Assembly (NCBI RefSeq): GCF_014695715.1
Contig: NZ_JACJOT010000008.1
Location: 1,116,001-1,180,000 of the forward strand
Origin: Microcoleus sp. FACHB-68
GTDB taxonomy: Bacteria > Cyanobacteriota > Cyanobacteriia > Cyanobacteriales > Oscillatoriaceae
DNA: 64,000 bases
Reading direction: 5' to 3'
The stretch's first letter is position 1; each line of letters opens with the position of its first letter. Of this stretch, positions 9,695 to 20,600 are shown one piece after another. The translations under genes were made by a program, and so were the position numbers. The notes beneath the pieces were generated by a model. That model was not told the DNA's origin. It saw nothing but the letters and a program-made list of their open reading frames with translations, and searched no databases.

Positions 9695-9905
9695 GCAGAT
9701 AAACGCGGATGGTTTATGGGTGGGTGTTATGGGTTTTTGGGGGATAAGATTTTTTTAACCACAGATGGACGCAGATAAACGCGGATGGTTTATGGGTGGG
9801 TGTTATGGGTTTTTGGGGGATAAGATTTTTTTAACCGCAGATGGACGCAGATAAACGCGGATGGTTTATGGGTGGGTGTTATGGGTTTTTGGGGGATAAG
9901 ATTTT
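9695..9905. repeat. 76-bp tandem repeat, three copies
   Basis: Copies begin at 9695, 9771 and 9847, an exact 76-base period; the last is cut off at about 9905. Each contains GCAGATAAACGCGGATGGTT, then TATGGGTGGGTGTTATGGG and TTTTTGGGGGATAAGA, and joins the next through TTAACCACAGATGGAC or TTAACCGCAGATGGAC. The array fills the gap between the PepSY stop and the MFS start. It shows no gene, and its unit includes the dispersed ACAGATAAAC-type motif. Confidence 0.85.
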
Positions 9906-9911
9906 GATGGT

Positions 9912-11075
9912 TTAAAACCAGGGCCATTCGGTTAGTCTGAGGGTTTCTTGTTCGTAAACGGGGATGCCTTGGCTGCGGCGGATGGCTTCTTCTCGTCGTG
10001 CTTTTGCCCACTGGCGCTGTCGCCACAATACGAGGCCGGTAAGAAATAGGAAGGCGGGGGAAAGACCGATTAATACATGAATGATTCGGGTTCCTATGCC
10101 TCCATAGTTGCCGATGTGGAGGGGAAATAGTAAATTTACAATTTTGGTGGCTAAAGGTGTTTTTAAGGCATTTTCTACGCGTAAGACTTGGCCGCTGTAC
10201 TGGTCAAGATAGATTCTACTATTTCCATTCGGGGTGATTTCTTGGGGAAATTTCTTTCTAACTTGGATAATTTCTTCGGGTTGGCTTGGAAGGGAAATAA
10301 AGGTAGTTTTTGCACCCGGTAAGGCTGCATCGGCTTTTTTTAAAATGGCATCAATTGGCATCACCGGCTTGTTTTTGACAACTTTGGATGTTAGTTCCGG
10401 CGGATGGGGTGTTTGAGTGAGCGAGTAAACGGCGTTTTCAAATTCGGTGTGAAAAATTATTGCGGTGCCGGTGAAGGCGATGATTATTAGAAAGATGGCT
10501 GATAAGATTCCCCCGACTTTGTGGAGATCGTAATTAATTAACCGGCTGGGGGAATTCCAGCGAATTTTGAAGCCTGAAATCAATTTTTTCCAACCTGGCC
10601 ATAAAATAATGCCGGTGATGCTTAGCAGTAGCAGCAATATCCCGCTGGTGCCAACAACTTTCATGCCGATTTCGCCGGCAAGCAGTTTGTAGTGTAGGTC
10701 ATAGATAAAAGTAGTTAAGGTGCGTCCCCACTGTTGCGAACCGAGGATATCGCCAGTGTAAGGGTTGAGGTAAAAGAAGAGTGATTCATCGTTTTTTGAT
10801 GACATTGCGATTTTATAAACGCTATCTATCTTTTGAGGCAGATCGATGTAAGATAGCGTTAAATCGGGATAGGCTGAGCGGACTGTATCAAGGGCTGTTT
10901 GGACAGGGATTCGCTCTCCTTGAGGAATGACGTGAAACAGATGGGGATTGAGAAAGTGATCGATCTCTTTATGAAAAACTAAGAAGCTGCCGGTTAAGCC
11001 AATTAGAACCAGTATGAGTCCGACTAATATTCCTAAATAGCGGTGTGTACTCAAGGCGAGCTGACGTAATTTCAT
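9912..11075 (-). CDS. PepSY-associated transmembrane protein
   Basis: This 387-residue inner-membrane protein carries PepSY domains and four or so membrane spans. The first span (about 14-36, ILVGLILVLIGLTGSFLVF) is followed by an exported PepSY region holding LNPYTGDILG. Spans near 145-165 and 190-212 follow, then a second PepSY-like region with IYLDQYSGQVLR, and a last span near 335-358. Members of this family (PiuB, FsrB-like) often sit beside TonB receptors and are thought to reduce or handle ferric siderophores at the inner membrane. It lies between the receptor and the MFS exporter on the same strand. Family and topology are clear; the reductase role is family inference. The start ATG at 11075 gives the usual basic N-terminus MKLRQLALSTHRYLG. 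Confidence 0.85.
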   Translation of the reverse strand: MKLRQLALSTHRYLGILVGLILVLIGLTGSFLVFHKEIDHFLNPHLFHVIPQGERIPVQTALDTVRSAYPDLTLSYIDLPQKIDSVYKIAMSSKNDESLFFYLNPYTGDILGSQQWGRTLTTFIYDLHYKLLAGEIGMKVVGTSGILLLLLSITGIILWPGWKKLISGFKIRWNSPSRLINYDLHKVGGILSAIFLIIIAFTGTAIIFHTEFENAVYSLTQTPHPPELTSKVVKNKPVMPIDAILKKADAALPGAKTTFISLPSQPEEIIQVRKKFPQEITPNGNSRIYLDQYSGQVLRVENALKTPLATKIVNLLFPLHIGNYGGIGTRIIHVLIGLSPAFLFLTGLVLWRQRQWAKARREEAIRRSQGIPVYEQETLRLTEWPWF

Positions 11076-11195
11076 ATTGATTCACCGAATTTGGAAAGGA
11101 TGGGTACTTAAATTACTTCAGCCGGCTTCTTTCCATCGCTCAAAAACTCTTCCTCCCTTCTGATATCCTGTCGCCTCGCTTACCTGAATAACTGA

Positions 11196-11222
11196 GTAGG
11201 GTGCGTAAGACACACACCCTAC
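11196..11222. terminator. Intercistronic hairpin after the receptor gene
   Basis: GTAGGGTG (11196-11203) and CACCCTAC (11215-11222) form an 8-bp stem with an 11-nt loop in the 223-bp gap between the receptor stop and the PepSY start. No T tract follows. It may be a dispersed repeat or a processing or partial-termination site that lowers downstream expression. Confidence 0.4.
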
Positions 11223-11298
11223 ACTCAATCAGAATTTGTTTGCCGGCAGTCCTGTTTAAAAGCAGTGAATTTTCCGCTCTTTTTAGCTTGGTTTAGTC

Positions 11299-14076
11299 TT
11301 AAAAAGACAAACTGTAGCCTACAGTAACCGTTCTGCCTCTAGCTGCGGTGTCTAGAGAATCTAGAAAACCACCCAGCCATTGAGATTGGACAGTGGAATA
11401 CTGCTCATTTAACAAGTTTTGAATGCCAATTTGTAGCGTTCCTCGCCCGATCTGAATGCTGCTGAGGTAGTCTACGGTGATGTAACTTTCAATCGGTGCA
11501 CCATCCAGTTCAGCTTCAAAGCCGGCACTGCGATCACCACTAAAGAGCAATTGCAAACGATTACTCCAGCCTGGTGTGGTTTGGTTTTCGATATAAGCTG
11601 TCAGCTTCACCGGCTGAATTGTACTACTATCAAGCGCCAGATATTCGCCATCTTCATCATCATCACTTTCACCTTCTGTCCAGCTTGCTGTACCGCCGAA
11701 TTGCCAGTTATCTGTCGGTTGCCAATCAATCGTTGCTTCAGCGCCGTAAATACGTTGTGGGGCACGGATAATTTCTAATCGACCGTTTTCATCCTCTTGC
11801 AGAGTGGAACCAAGTTCTGAGGTATTGTAGAAGCCGGCAAGTGATACTTGCACCTGAGACCACTGACCTCGAATGCCAAGTTCGTAGTTATTCGTTTTGA
11901 TCGGTTCTGTCACCTGCAAATCCGATTCAACTGCAACAAAACCTTCGGGAGGTCTGCGGAGAATACGGCCAAAATCTGGAATGGAAAAACCTTGGGCAAA
12001 GTTAGTAAAGAAACTAATTTCTTCCGTGGCTTTATAAACAGCGCCGGCATTAAAAACGGTTGCATCAAAATCCCGTTCTCCGCCTGTAATCGGCTGATCT
12101 TCTGCTGTGAGGTAGTCGTCAACAGTCAGGCCAATGCGTTCGTGACGCAAGCCACCACTTAAAAGAAATTGCTCGCTAATATCCCATTGGAGCTGGGCGA
12201 ATAAGCCGAGGTTATTCACTTCATAAGGGGGTACATAATCGCGCTCTCCGATTTTCCGTAGAACGTTCCCTCCACTTGCATCGAACTCTTCTGTATCGAA
12301 AAGTTCAAACTTCTGGCCGATATCCTCCTTCACATAATCAACGCCCCAAAGTAAGCTGGCAACGTCACTAAAAGGGGTGTCAATTTGCAATCTTCCGCCT
12401 AAACGTTCTGTTTCCTGTCGGGAGTTGGCAACATCAATCAAGCTTTCAGGCTCGAAAATTCGGTTATCAAAAAACGCACCGCCACTGGCGTTCTGCCGAT
12501 AGTAGGCTTGAGCTTGAACACGACTACCAAAGATGTTTTCATTGGAATAATCTAGACTAGCCACGGTATTGAGATTTTGTGGGCCAGGAACTCCAATAAA
12601 TTGTAAGTTTCTTCTCAGCGCTCTGGCTTTTTCGTCATCTTCATCCTGGTCAACGGCGGGATCGGTGATATATTTCACCTCTTGGGTGTCGCGGAAATGA
12701 TTAAACGTCAGTTGGAGGCGTTGCTCGTCTGTAATATCTAGGCCAACTTTGCCGAGTAAATTAATTGTTGTGCTATCTGAAGCATCGACTTCCGCAAGGG
12801 GAATTCGGTCGCCTTCGGCATCAAAAGCTGCGCCAACTTTGACGACTGAGGCGCTGGTGGTAAAGTCAACATTACCCTGCCGGCCAGAAATTCCGTAGAC
12901 AAGGTTCGATCCGAAACTGTCCTCGATATGGCTTAAGGAGTTCGTCAGATCTGCTTGTATGTTAGAAGTGATGCCCTCTTCACCAGGTGACCGGGTGATG
13001 ATGTTGATCACACCCCCCGTCGCCCCTTCCCCGTAGACCGCACTAGGGCCACGAATAACTTCAACTCGCTCAATGGCGCTGGGATCGATGGATCGCAGTT
13101 CTGTACCATAGGCGGTTGAAAGGTTGGTGCTCACCGGCACGCCGTCAATCAACACAAGAGGCCGGCGACCCCGCAAAGATTGTCCAAATGAACGATAGCT
13201 TTGGTTTGGTTGGCCTAAGCCGGGAACCGACTGGCCCAGAACATCCGGTAGGTTTCTGGAAAAGGTTGCCTGTTGTTGGATCTCTTCACGGTCAATCACG
13301 GTGACAGAACGCGGCACATCTTCCACTTCTTCTGCCGTTCGGGTGGCAGTAACAATCAGGTCAACAGGTCGCTCTGCTTCTGTTTGAGCGGAGTCAGGCC
13401 CAGTGGGAGGCAGTGGCGGAATTTGAACCCCTGGCTCACCCGATGGCGGAGTTGAGGGTGTTTCAAAGTCGGGTTCACCGGCATCTGGAGAAGGTCTGGG
13501 GATCGGTGCTTGAGTCTCTGGTTCAGTGTCGGGTGATGTGGGGATCGTTGGTAGTGTGGGTTGCTGACCAGATGGGGGTGTGGGGATCGGTGCTGGCGGC
13601 CTTTCAATGCTGGGTTGCTGTGATGGCTTTGTCGGTCTAGTCGGTGCCGGCTGTTGTGCGGTTGTTTCAGTACCGGGGTTGACGCTGAGAACTAGACCCT
13701 GTTTGCTATTGCTCACTTGTGCGGTGGGTACGCCTGTCTCGCCGGTGACGATGACTCGAACGCTGTAAGTATCCAGGGGGATTACTTGGATTGAGCTGAT
13801 TCCCGGTGCTGGATTGTCTTGACGAAACGCATTGCCAGCCGGTAAACGCAACTGAGTGGTGATCACGTCCGCAACGAAGGTTTCACCATAGCTGTAACTG
13901 AAGACTTGCAAAGGTTTGCCGTCTGCGGTTTCTAAGATAACCTCCAGGCCGCTTGGTGTCTGGTTGACCCGAACGTTGGTCACTTGCGCGATCTCACTTT
14001 TTGCCGGCAAAGCGATTAATACCGATAACGCTCCAGCCAGCCCCAAACCCCTGAGAAATTGCTGTTGTCTGTCCAT
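11299..14076 (-). CDS. TonB-dependent siderophore receptor with AMIN domain
   Basis: This 925-residue outer-membrane receptor has a signal peptide (about 1-27, ending near LPAKS) and an AMIN domain at about 30-130. A proline-rich linker (about 140-235) precedes the plug, at about 240-360 (LIVTATRTAEEVEDVPRSV, GRRPLVLIDGVPVS, IERVEVIRGPSAVYG). The 22-strand barrel ends in the classical aromatic residue (YSLSF). AMIN fusion to TonB receptors is typical of cyanobacteria, where such proteins import ferric siderophores. It is transcribed away from the NRPS cluster across a region holding a Fur-box candidate, and is probably the cognate receptor for the peptide made there. Receptor class is certain; ligand is inferred. 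Confidence 0.93.
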   Translation of the reverse strand: MDRQQQFLRGLGLAGALSVLIALPAKSEIAQVTNVRVNQTPSGLEVILETADGKPLQVFSYSYGETFVADVITTQLRLPAGNAFRQDNPAPGISSIQVIPLDTYSVRVIVTGETGVPTAQVSNSKQGLVLSVNPGTETTAQQPAPTRPTKPSQQPSIERPPAPIPTPPSGQQPTLPTIPTSPDTEPETQAPIPRPSPDAGEPDFETPSTPPSGEPGVQIPPLPPTGPDSAQTEAERPVDLIVTATRTAEEVEDVPRSVTVIDREEIQQQATFSRNLPDVLGQSVPGLGQPNQSYRSFGQSLRGRRPLVLIDGVPVSTNLSTAYGTELRSIDPSAIERVEVIRGPSAVYGEGATGGVINIITRSPGEEGITSNIQADLTNSLSHIEDSFGSNLVYGISGRQGNVDFTTSASVVKVGAAFDAEGDRIPLAEVDASDSTTINLLGKVGLDITDEQRLQLTFNHFRDTQEVKYITDPAVDQDEDDEKARALRRNLQFIGVPGPQNLNTVASLDYSNENIFGSRVQAQAYYRQNASGGAFFDNRIFEPESLIDVANSRQETERLGGRLQIDTPFSDVASLLWGVDYVKEDIGQKFELFDTEEFDASGGNVLRKIGERDYVPPYEVNNLGLFAQLQWDISEQFLLSGGLRHERIGLTVDDYLTAEDQPITGGERDFDATVFNAGAVYKATEEISFFTNFAQGFSIPDFGRILRRPPEGFVAVESDLQVTEPIKTNNYELGIRGQWSQVQVSLAGFYNTSELGSTLQEDENGRLEIIRAPQRIYGAEATIDWQPTDNWQFGGTASWTEGESDDDEDGEYLALDSSTIQPVKLTAYIENQTTPGWSNRLQLLFSGDRSAGFEAELDGAPIESYITVDYLSSIQIGRGTLQIGIQNLLNEQYSTVQSQWLGGFLDSLDTAARGRTVTVGYSLSF

Positions 14077-14224
14077 TGCTCCTCACACAAAAATCGATCC
14101 AGTCACACCCGTATGATCTGCCTGAGTTCACGATCCCTCAGTTTTAAAAGCCGTGCTCAGTCTTTAATGAGAAAGAATTTTAATTAAATAGCAAAGTCAT
14201 CCATTCTGTCAATCACAGTTTAAT

Positions 14225-14243
14225 GACAATGAAATTCATTACT
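14225..14243. promoter_or_regulatory. Candidate Fur box
   Basis: GACAATGAAATTCATTACT matches the 19-bp Fur consensus GATAATGATAATCATTATC at 14 of 19 positions and contains the perfect palindrome AATGAA-A-TTCATT. It lies about 150 bp upstream of the receptor start and 375 bp upstream of the first NRPS gene. It could therefore give shared iron repression of both transcription units. Scored by eye only. Confidence 0.5.
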
Positions 14244-14396
14244 TATTAGGGGGCATCACCCCTCTTGGCAAGTAACAGCATTCATGAAAGCACGAAGAAC
14301 GCACATTAGGCAACCCCATGACAAAATCCTACCTTCAATAGCTGACAAAGATTATCCAACAGTCCTGGCAAACTTCAAAAATTTAGAACCAGCCTA

Positions 14397-14425
14397 TTGA
14401 CAATTAGTTGCAGCATGGTAAGGTA
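14397..14425 (+). promoter_or_regulatory. Possible sigma-70 promoter for the NRPS operon
   Basis: A perfect -35 hexamer TTGACA (14397-14402) is followed, after 16 bases, by TAAGGT (14419-14424), a poor -10 that matches at three positions. The spacing is acceptable. If used, the leader would be about 185 nt long. This is a weak call. Confidence 0.25.
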
Positions 14426-14617
14426 AATAACTGTCAAGCCTGTTACAGATTGCATCAAGGCACTGACAGGCCGGTGAGGGCACTAGAAGTAAAACGCGCT
14501 CTCGCAGATTCCCAACTTAAACAGCTATAAGCGTTTACTGACAAGGCTTTCAAGCTTTTACGGGATAATTTTGACTTTTCGCAGCCGTGTTCAACACTTT
14601 GGGGTTGATAGAGATCA

Positions 14618-17600
14618 ATGGCCGATTATTCTCAGAACTTTTCGCAACGCTCCCTGAGTTGTGCCAATTTAGTGGAACTCCTGCGCTACAGAGCATTCCA
14701 CCAGCCAGAAAAGATCGCTTATACCTTTTTGCCAGAAGGCGAAACTGAAGAAATCAGCATTACTTATCAAGAATTAGACCGGCAAAGTCGTGCGATCGCA
14801 GCCTCGCTGCAATCTTTGGCTGCGAGTGGAGAACGTGCTTTGCTGCTATATCCCGCAGGACTTGATTATCTCGTCGCCTTTTTCGGGTGTTTATATAGCC
14901 AAGTGATCGCAGTTCCGCTTTACCCACCCAAGGTGAAGCGCAATTTATCCAAAATTCAAGTTATTGCAACCGATGCACAGGCAAGTTTTGCACTGACAAC
15001 CACGCGAATTGCCGGTAATTTAGAAGCGATATTTGAGCGAGCGCCGCAGTTAAAAGCAATGCAGTGGTTGGCGACTGACGCGCTAATTGATCAGGAGGAA
15101 GCGTGGTTTGAGCCGGCGATCAACCCTGATGATTTGGCTTATTTGCAATACACCTCTGGCTCCACCTCCACTCCGAAAGGCGTGATGATTAGTCACGCCA
15201 ATGTACTGCACAATATTGATTGTATTGATCGCGGTTTTGAACATACACAAGATAGCGTTGCCGTGACATGGCTGCCCCATTTTCACGATATGGGGTTAAT
15301 TGATGGATTATTAAAACCACTTTATAAAGGAATTCCCTGTTATTTCATGCCGCCGGCAGCGTTTATTCAGCGTCCGGTTCGGTGGCTGGAAGCAATTTCA
15401 CGTTATCAAGCAACCCATAGCGGCGGGCCAAATTTTGCTTACGATCTTTGCGCTCGTAAAATCTCGCCGGCGCAACGAGCGACACTAGATTTAAGTAGCT
15501 GGCGTGTGGCTTATAACGGCGCAGAACCGATTGATAAACAAGTTTTAGAACAATTTTTTAAAGTATTTGAACCTTGCGGTTTTCGTTGGGATGCCTTTTG
15601 TCCGGCTTACGGAATGGCAGAAACAACGCTAAAAATTTCTACAGTTCATAAAAAAGATGCGCCTGTTTTCCGAGCTGTGGAAGCAGCGGCGCTTGAAAAA
15701 AATCGCGTTGTAGAAATTGCGGAAAACGAAGAAGGTGCGCGAACCCTGGTTGGGTGCGGTTATCCTGATTTTGATATTAATGTTGCGATTGTCAATCCTG
15801 ATTTGCTGAGCCGCTGTGCTGATGGCGAAGTGGGTGAAATTTGGGTTGCCGGTTCTTCGGTGGCGCAGGGATATTGGAGCCGGCAGGAAGAAACAAAAGC
15901 AACCTTTCAAGCATATCTTTCTGATACCGGAGAAGGGCCGTTTTTACGCACGGGAGATTTAGGCTTTTTTCATAAAAAAGAGTTGTTTATTACAGGCCGG
16001 CTCAAAGATTTAATTATCATTCGAGGCCGTAATCTTTATCCCCAAGATATTGAGAGAGTTGTTGAGCGCAGCCATCCCGCTTTAAGACTGGCTGCCAATG
16101 CGGCTTTTTCAGTACAAGTTGAGCGAGAAAAACAGCTCATTGTGGTGCAAGAGTTAGAATCTCGGCAAGCACCGGATATAGAAGAAATTGCCGCAGCCAT
16201 TCGTCAGGCAATCGCTGAAGAATTTGAGGTAGAAGTCTATGGAGTCGTGTTAATTAAACCAACGACGATTCCAAAGACAACCAGTGGAAAAATTCAGCGT
16301 CGCGCTTGTAAGACGGAATTTTTAAACGGCAGTTTAGAGGTTTTAGGAAGTAGCCTTTTAACGTTAGTCGCAGAAAGTGAGACGCGGTTAACCCGTGAAA
16401 TATTGTTGGCAGAGACTCCAGAAGCACGGGTGCCGGTTCTGGAAGCTTATCTTTTAGAGCAAGTGACGCGAGTCCTGCCGGTGAAGCTACCTATCAACTC
16501 ATTGCAGCAGCCTTTAAATAGCTTAGGACTTGATTCTTTAAAAGTTTTTGAGTTAAAAAATCAAATTGAAACTGACCTCGGAGTGAGTTTATCGGTTGCA
16601 GACTTTTTTGAGGAAATCAATCTGGCTCAGTTGGCTGCACAAATTCTTGAGCAAGTGGCAGGAATCCCGGCTATATCAGCAATTGTGCCAATTTCTCGCA
16701 AAGAGAATATCCCGTTATCTTTTGCTCAAGAGCGGTTGTGGTTTTTTGATCAATTAGAGCCGGCAAACCCCTTTTATAATCTTTGCACGACGATCCATTT
16801 AACAGGAAACCTTGATGTAGAAGCACTGAGAAAAAGTTTAAATGAGATTGTCTGCCGGCATGAAGTGTTAAGAACCACATTTGCGTCGGTAGAAGGGCAG
16901 CCGGTGCAGGTTATTCATCAAAATCTCGATTTTGAAGTGCCGGTTGTCGATTTCCCTCAAACTGAAAATCATACATCCCCTTATAAAGGGGGGGATCTGA
17001 TTCAAGATTTCATTCTTCAGGAAGCGCGAACCCCATTCAACTTAGAACAAGACTCTTTATTACGCGCCAAACTCCTGCAACTATCTGAAGGCGAACACGT
17101 TCTGATTTTGACAGCGCATCATATCGTATTTGATGGCTGGTCAATGGGCGTTTTCATGGGAGAAATTGCCACACTTTATCAAGCTTTTTCCACAGGGAAC
17201 ATAGCGTCACTTCCTTCTTTGCCAATTCAGTATGCAGATTTTGCAGTTTGGCAGCGTCAGTGGTTGCAGGGAGAGGTTTTAGAAACACAGCTAAGTTATT
17301 GGAAACAGCAGCTAAGCGGAAGCCTGCCGGTGTTAAATTTACCCACAGATTTTCCCCTTCCTGCGGTTCAAACGTTTCAGGGAAAACGGCAAACGTGGGA
17401 GTTTTCTAAGGGTTTAACTGAGGCGGTTTGTGAATTAAGCCGGCAAGAAAAAACAACTTTATTCATGACTTTGCTGGCAGCATTCAAAGTATTGTTGTAC
17501 CGCTATACCGGACAAGAAGATATTTTAATTGGTTCGCCGGTTGCTAACCGCAATCAATCAGAAATAAAACCCTTAATTGGCTTTTTTGTCAATACTTTAG

Positions 17601-20600
17601 TGCTGCGAACTGATCTGGCCGGCGATCCCAGTTTTCGAGCGTTATTGAGTCGAGTTCGCGAAGTCGCTTTAGGTGCTTACGCTCATCAAGACTTGCCCTT
17701 CGAGAAGCTGGTAGAGGAATTGCAACCAGAGCGAGATTTAAGTCATTCGCCGCTATTTCAAGTGGCTCTTGTCTTCCAAAATAACTTGACCCAGACTTTG
17801 GACTTGCCGGCACTGAAATTCAGTTCACAGGAAGTAGACACCGGCACCGCTAATTTTGATTTAACTCTATTTTTAGAAGAAACTGAACAGGGACTAATCG
17901 GAACTTGGGAATATAACACTGATTTATTCCAAGCCGGTACGATCACTCGAATGATGGGGCATTTCCAAACGCTACTAGAAGGAATTGTTGCAAACCCAGA
18001 ACAGCGAATTTCCGAACTGCCGGTGCTGACTGAAACCGAAAAACATCAACTATTAGTGCAGTGGGTTAACCCAAGCCAAAAACCAAACACACCTGAAGAA
18101 AATCTCTGCATACATCAGCTATTTGAAGCCCAAGTTCAACGCACACCCCATGCAGTTGCCGCAATTTTTGAAAATCAGCAGCTAACTTATCAAGAACTGA
18201 ATGAAAAAGCAAATAATTTAGCAAATTACCTGCAAACTTTAGGAGTCAAACCCGAAGTTTTAGTCGGAATTTGTGTTGAACGTTCCCTAGAAATGCTCGT
18301 GGGAATTCTAGCAATTCTTAAAGCCGGCGGTGCTTACCTGCCAATCGATCCATCCTCTCCAAAAGAGCGCCTTGCTTTCATGCTTGAAGATGCACAGGTG
18401 CCAATACTGCTGACTCAGAAACAACTGTTAGAAACCGTATCGAACTACAGCGGTCAAATCCTATGTTTAGATGAAAATCAAGAATTTATTACCGAAAAAA
18501 GCCCAGAAAATCCTCTCAGCAATGTCTGCGCCGGCCACCTCGCTTATGTCATTTATACCTCTGGCTCAACCGGCACACCCAAAGGCGTCACAGTCACCCA
18601 CTCAAACGTTGTCCGTTTATTTGCCGCTACACAACCTTGGTATAATTTCAACGCCGAAGATGTCTGGACAGTTTTCCATTCAATCGCCTTTGACTTCTCC
18701 GTGTGGGAAATTTGGGGAGCGCTGCTTTACGGAGGCAAACTTGTTGTCGTTCCCTACATAACCAGCCGCTCACCTGCAGATTTTTATCAGTTGTTAAATG
18801 AACAGAAAGTCACTGTTCTCAATCAGACTCCTTCGGCTTTTCGTCAACTGATTAAAGCGGAAGAGTCTAGAGAAAGCTCTGAAGAATTAAACCTGCGTTT
18901 AGTAATTTTCGGCGGGGAAGCATTAGAGTTGCAAAGTTTGAAACCCTGGTTTGAACGGCACGGCGACAAAACCCCACAATTAGTGAATATGTACGGGATT
19001 ACAGAAACCACCGTTCATGTCACTTATCGTCCCCTAACAAAGGCTGATCTGAATGCAACCGGAAGTGTAATTGGTCGGCCAATTCCTGACTTACAAGTGT
19101 ATTTATTAGATAATAATCGCCAGCCGGTTCCCATTGGGGTTCCGGGTGAAATGTATATTGGGGGTGCCGGTGTGGCGCGGGGATATCTCAATCGCCCAGA
19201 ATTAACCGCTGAACGATTTATTTCTAATTGCTTCAGCGACGAGCCTGAAGCACGACTTTATAAATCTGGGGATTTAGCGCGTTATCTGCCAAATGGAGAG
19301 CTTGAGTATTTAGGAAGAATTGACCATCAAGTAAAAATTCGGGGATTTCGCATCGAACTGGGAGAAATAGAAGCGGCTCTCAGTCAGCATCCATCTGTCG
19401 AGAAAGCGGTTGTGATTGCTAGAGAAGATGAGCCGGGCAATAAGCGAATAGTGGCTTATCTTGTGGCTAATGAACCCTTAATAGATAGTCAAGGTTCTCC
19501 GATAAAATCTAGCGAATTGCGAAGCTTTTTAAAGGAGAAACTGCCGGAATATATGGTGCCGGCTGCTTTTGTGTTCCTCGGTTCTATCCCGCTGACCTCT
19601 AACGGAAAAATTGACCGCTCAGCGCTGCCGACTCCTGATACCTCTAGACCGGAATTAGAGTCTGCTTTCGCGGCACCTCGCACTCCACAACAACAGCAGC
19701 TTGCTGATATTTGGGCGAATGTTTTAGGTGTTAAACAAGTCGGAATTAACGACAATTTCTTTGAATTGGGAGGACATTCTCTCCTGGCAACTCGACTGGT
19801 TGCAAAAGTGCGTGAAACATTTCAGGTGGGCTTACCTTTGCGCTGCCTATTTCAATGTCCTACTGTCGCAACTTTGGGCACTTTGATCGCACAACAAGCC
19901 AAACAAATAGATGAAAAACTGTCTATCAATTCCTTACCTGCAATTGTCCCAAATCAAGACAGCCGGCATCAACCTTTCCCGCTAACTGATATTCAGCAAG
20001 CTTACTGGATTGGTCGCAGTAGGGCATTTGAATTAGGAAATGTTGCCGCGCATATTTATGTAGAAATTGACACCGTTAATTTAGACTTTGAACGATTCAA
20101 TAAAGCTTGGCAAGAACTGGTTGAACGTCATGACATACTGCGGGCAATTATCTTACCAGACGGCCAACAGCAGATTTTAGAAAAAGTGCCAGCTTATCAA
20201 ATTCGAGTTTTAGATTGGCGGCAACAAAGTTCTGAATTCATCAATGCTCGACTAGAGGAAGTTCGCCGTTCATTATCTCATCAAATCTTACTCTGTGATC
20301 GCTGGCCTTTGTTTGAAATTCAGGCTTCTCAATTAGATCAGCAAAAAGTTCGACTTCACTTCAGTTTTGATGCCTTAATTAGCGATGCTTGGAGTTTTCA
20401 AATACTTGGACAAGAACTAGCCAAGCTTTATCAAAATGCAAAAAATAGGCTGAATCCACTTCAAATATCTTTTCGAGATTATGTGTTAGGTGAAATCGCT
20501 AGCCGCAATTCAGAACAGTACCAGCGATCTTTAGAGTATTGGCAAAACCGGCTTCCCAGTTTACCCCCAGCACCCGAACTCCCTCTAGCTCAAAATCCTG

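Larger units (their letters stand above)
14077..14617. other. Divergent control region of receptor and NRPS genes (541 bp)
   Basis: This region separates the divergent TonB receptor and first NRPS gene and should contain both promoters. It holds a Fur-box-like palindrome (14225-14243) and a consensus TTGACA at 14397-14402 facing the NRPS genes. No RNA gene or small reading frame with a credible start was seen. Confidence 0.65.

Noticed and set aside
9695-9905. CRISPR array
   Set aside because: The whole 76-bp unit repeats with no unique spacers, and no cas genes are present.
14165-14190. Second Fur box (GAGAAAGAATTTTAATTAA)
   Set aside because: It matches the consensus at only about half of the positions, as expected for AT-rich DNA.
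14618-16400. Polyketide synthase loading module
   Set aside because: The first domain is a fatty acyl-AMP ligase followed by an ACP; no ketosynthase or acyltransferase is present anywhere in the window.
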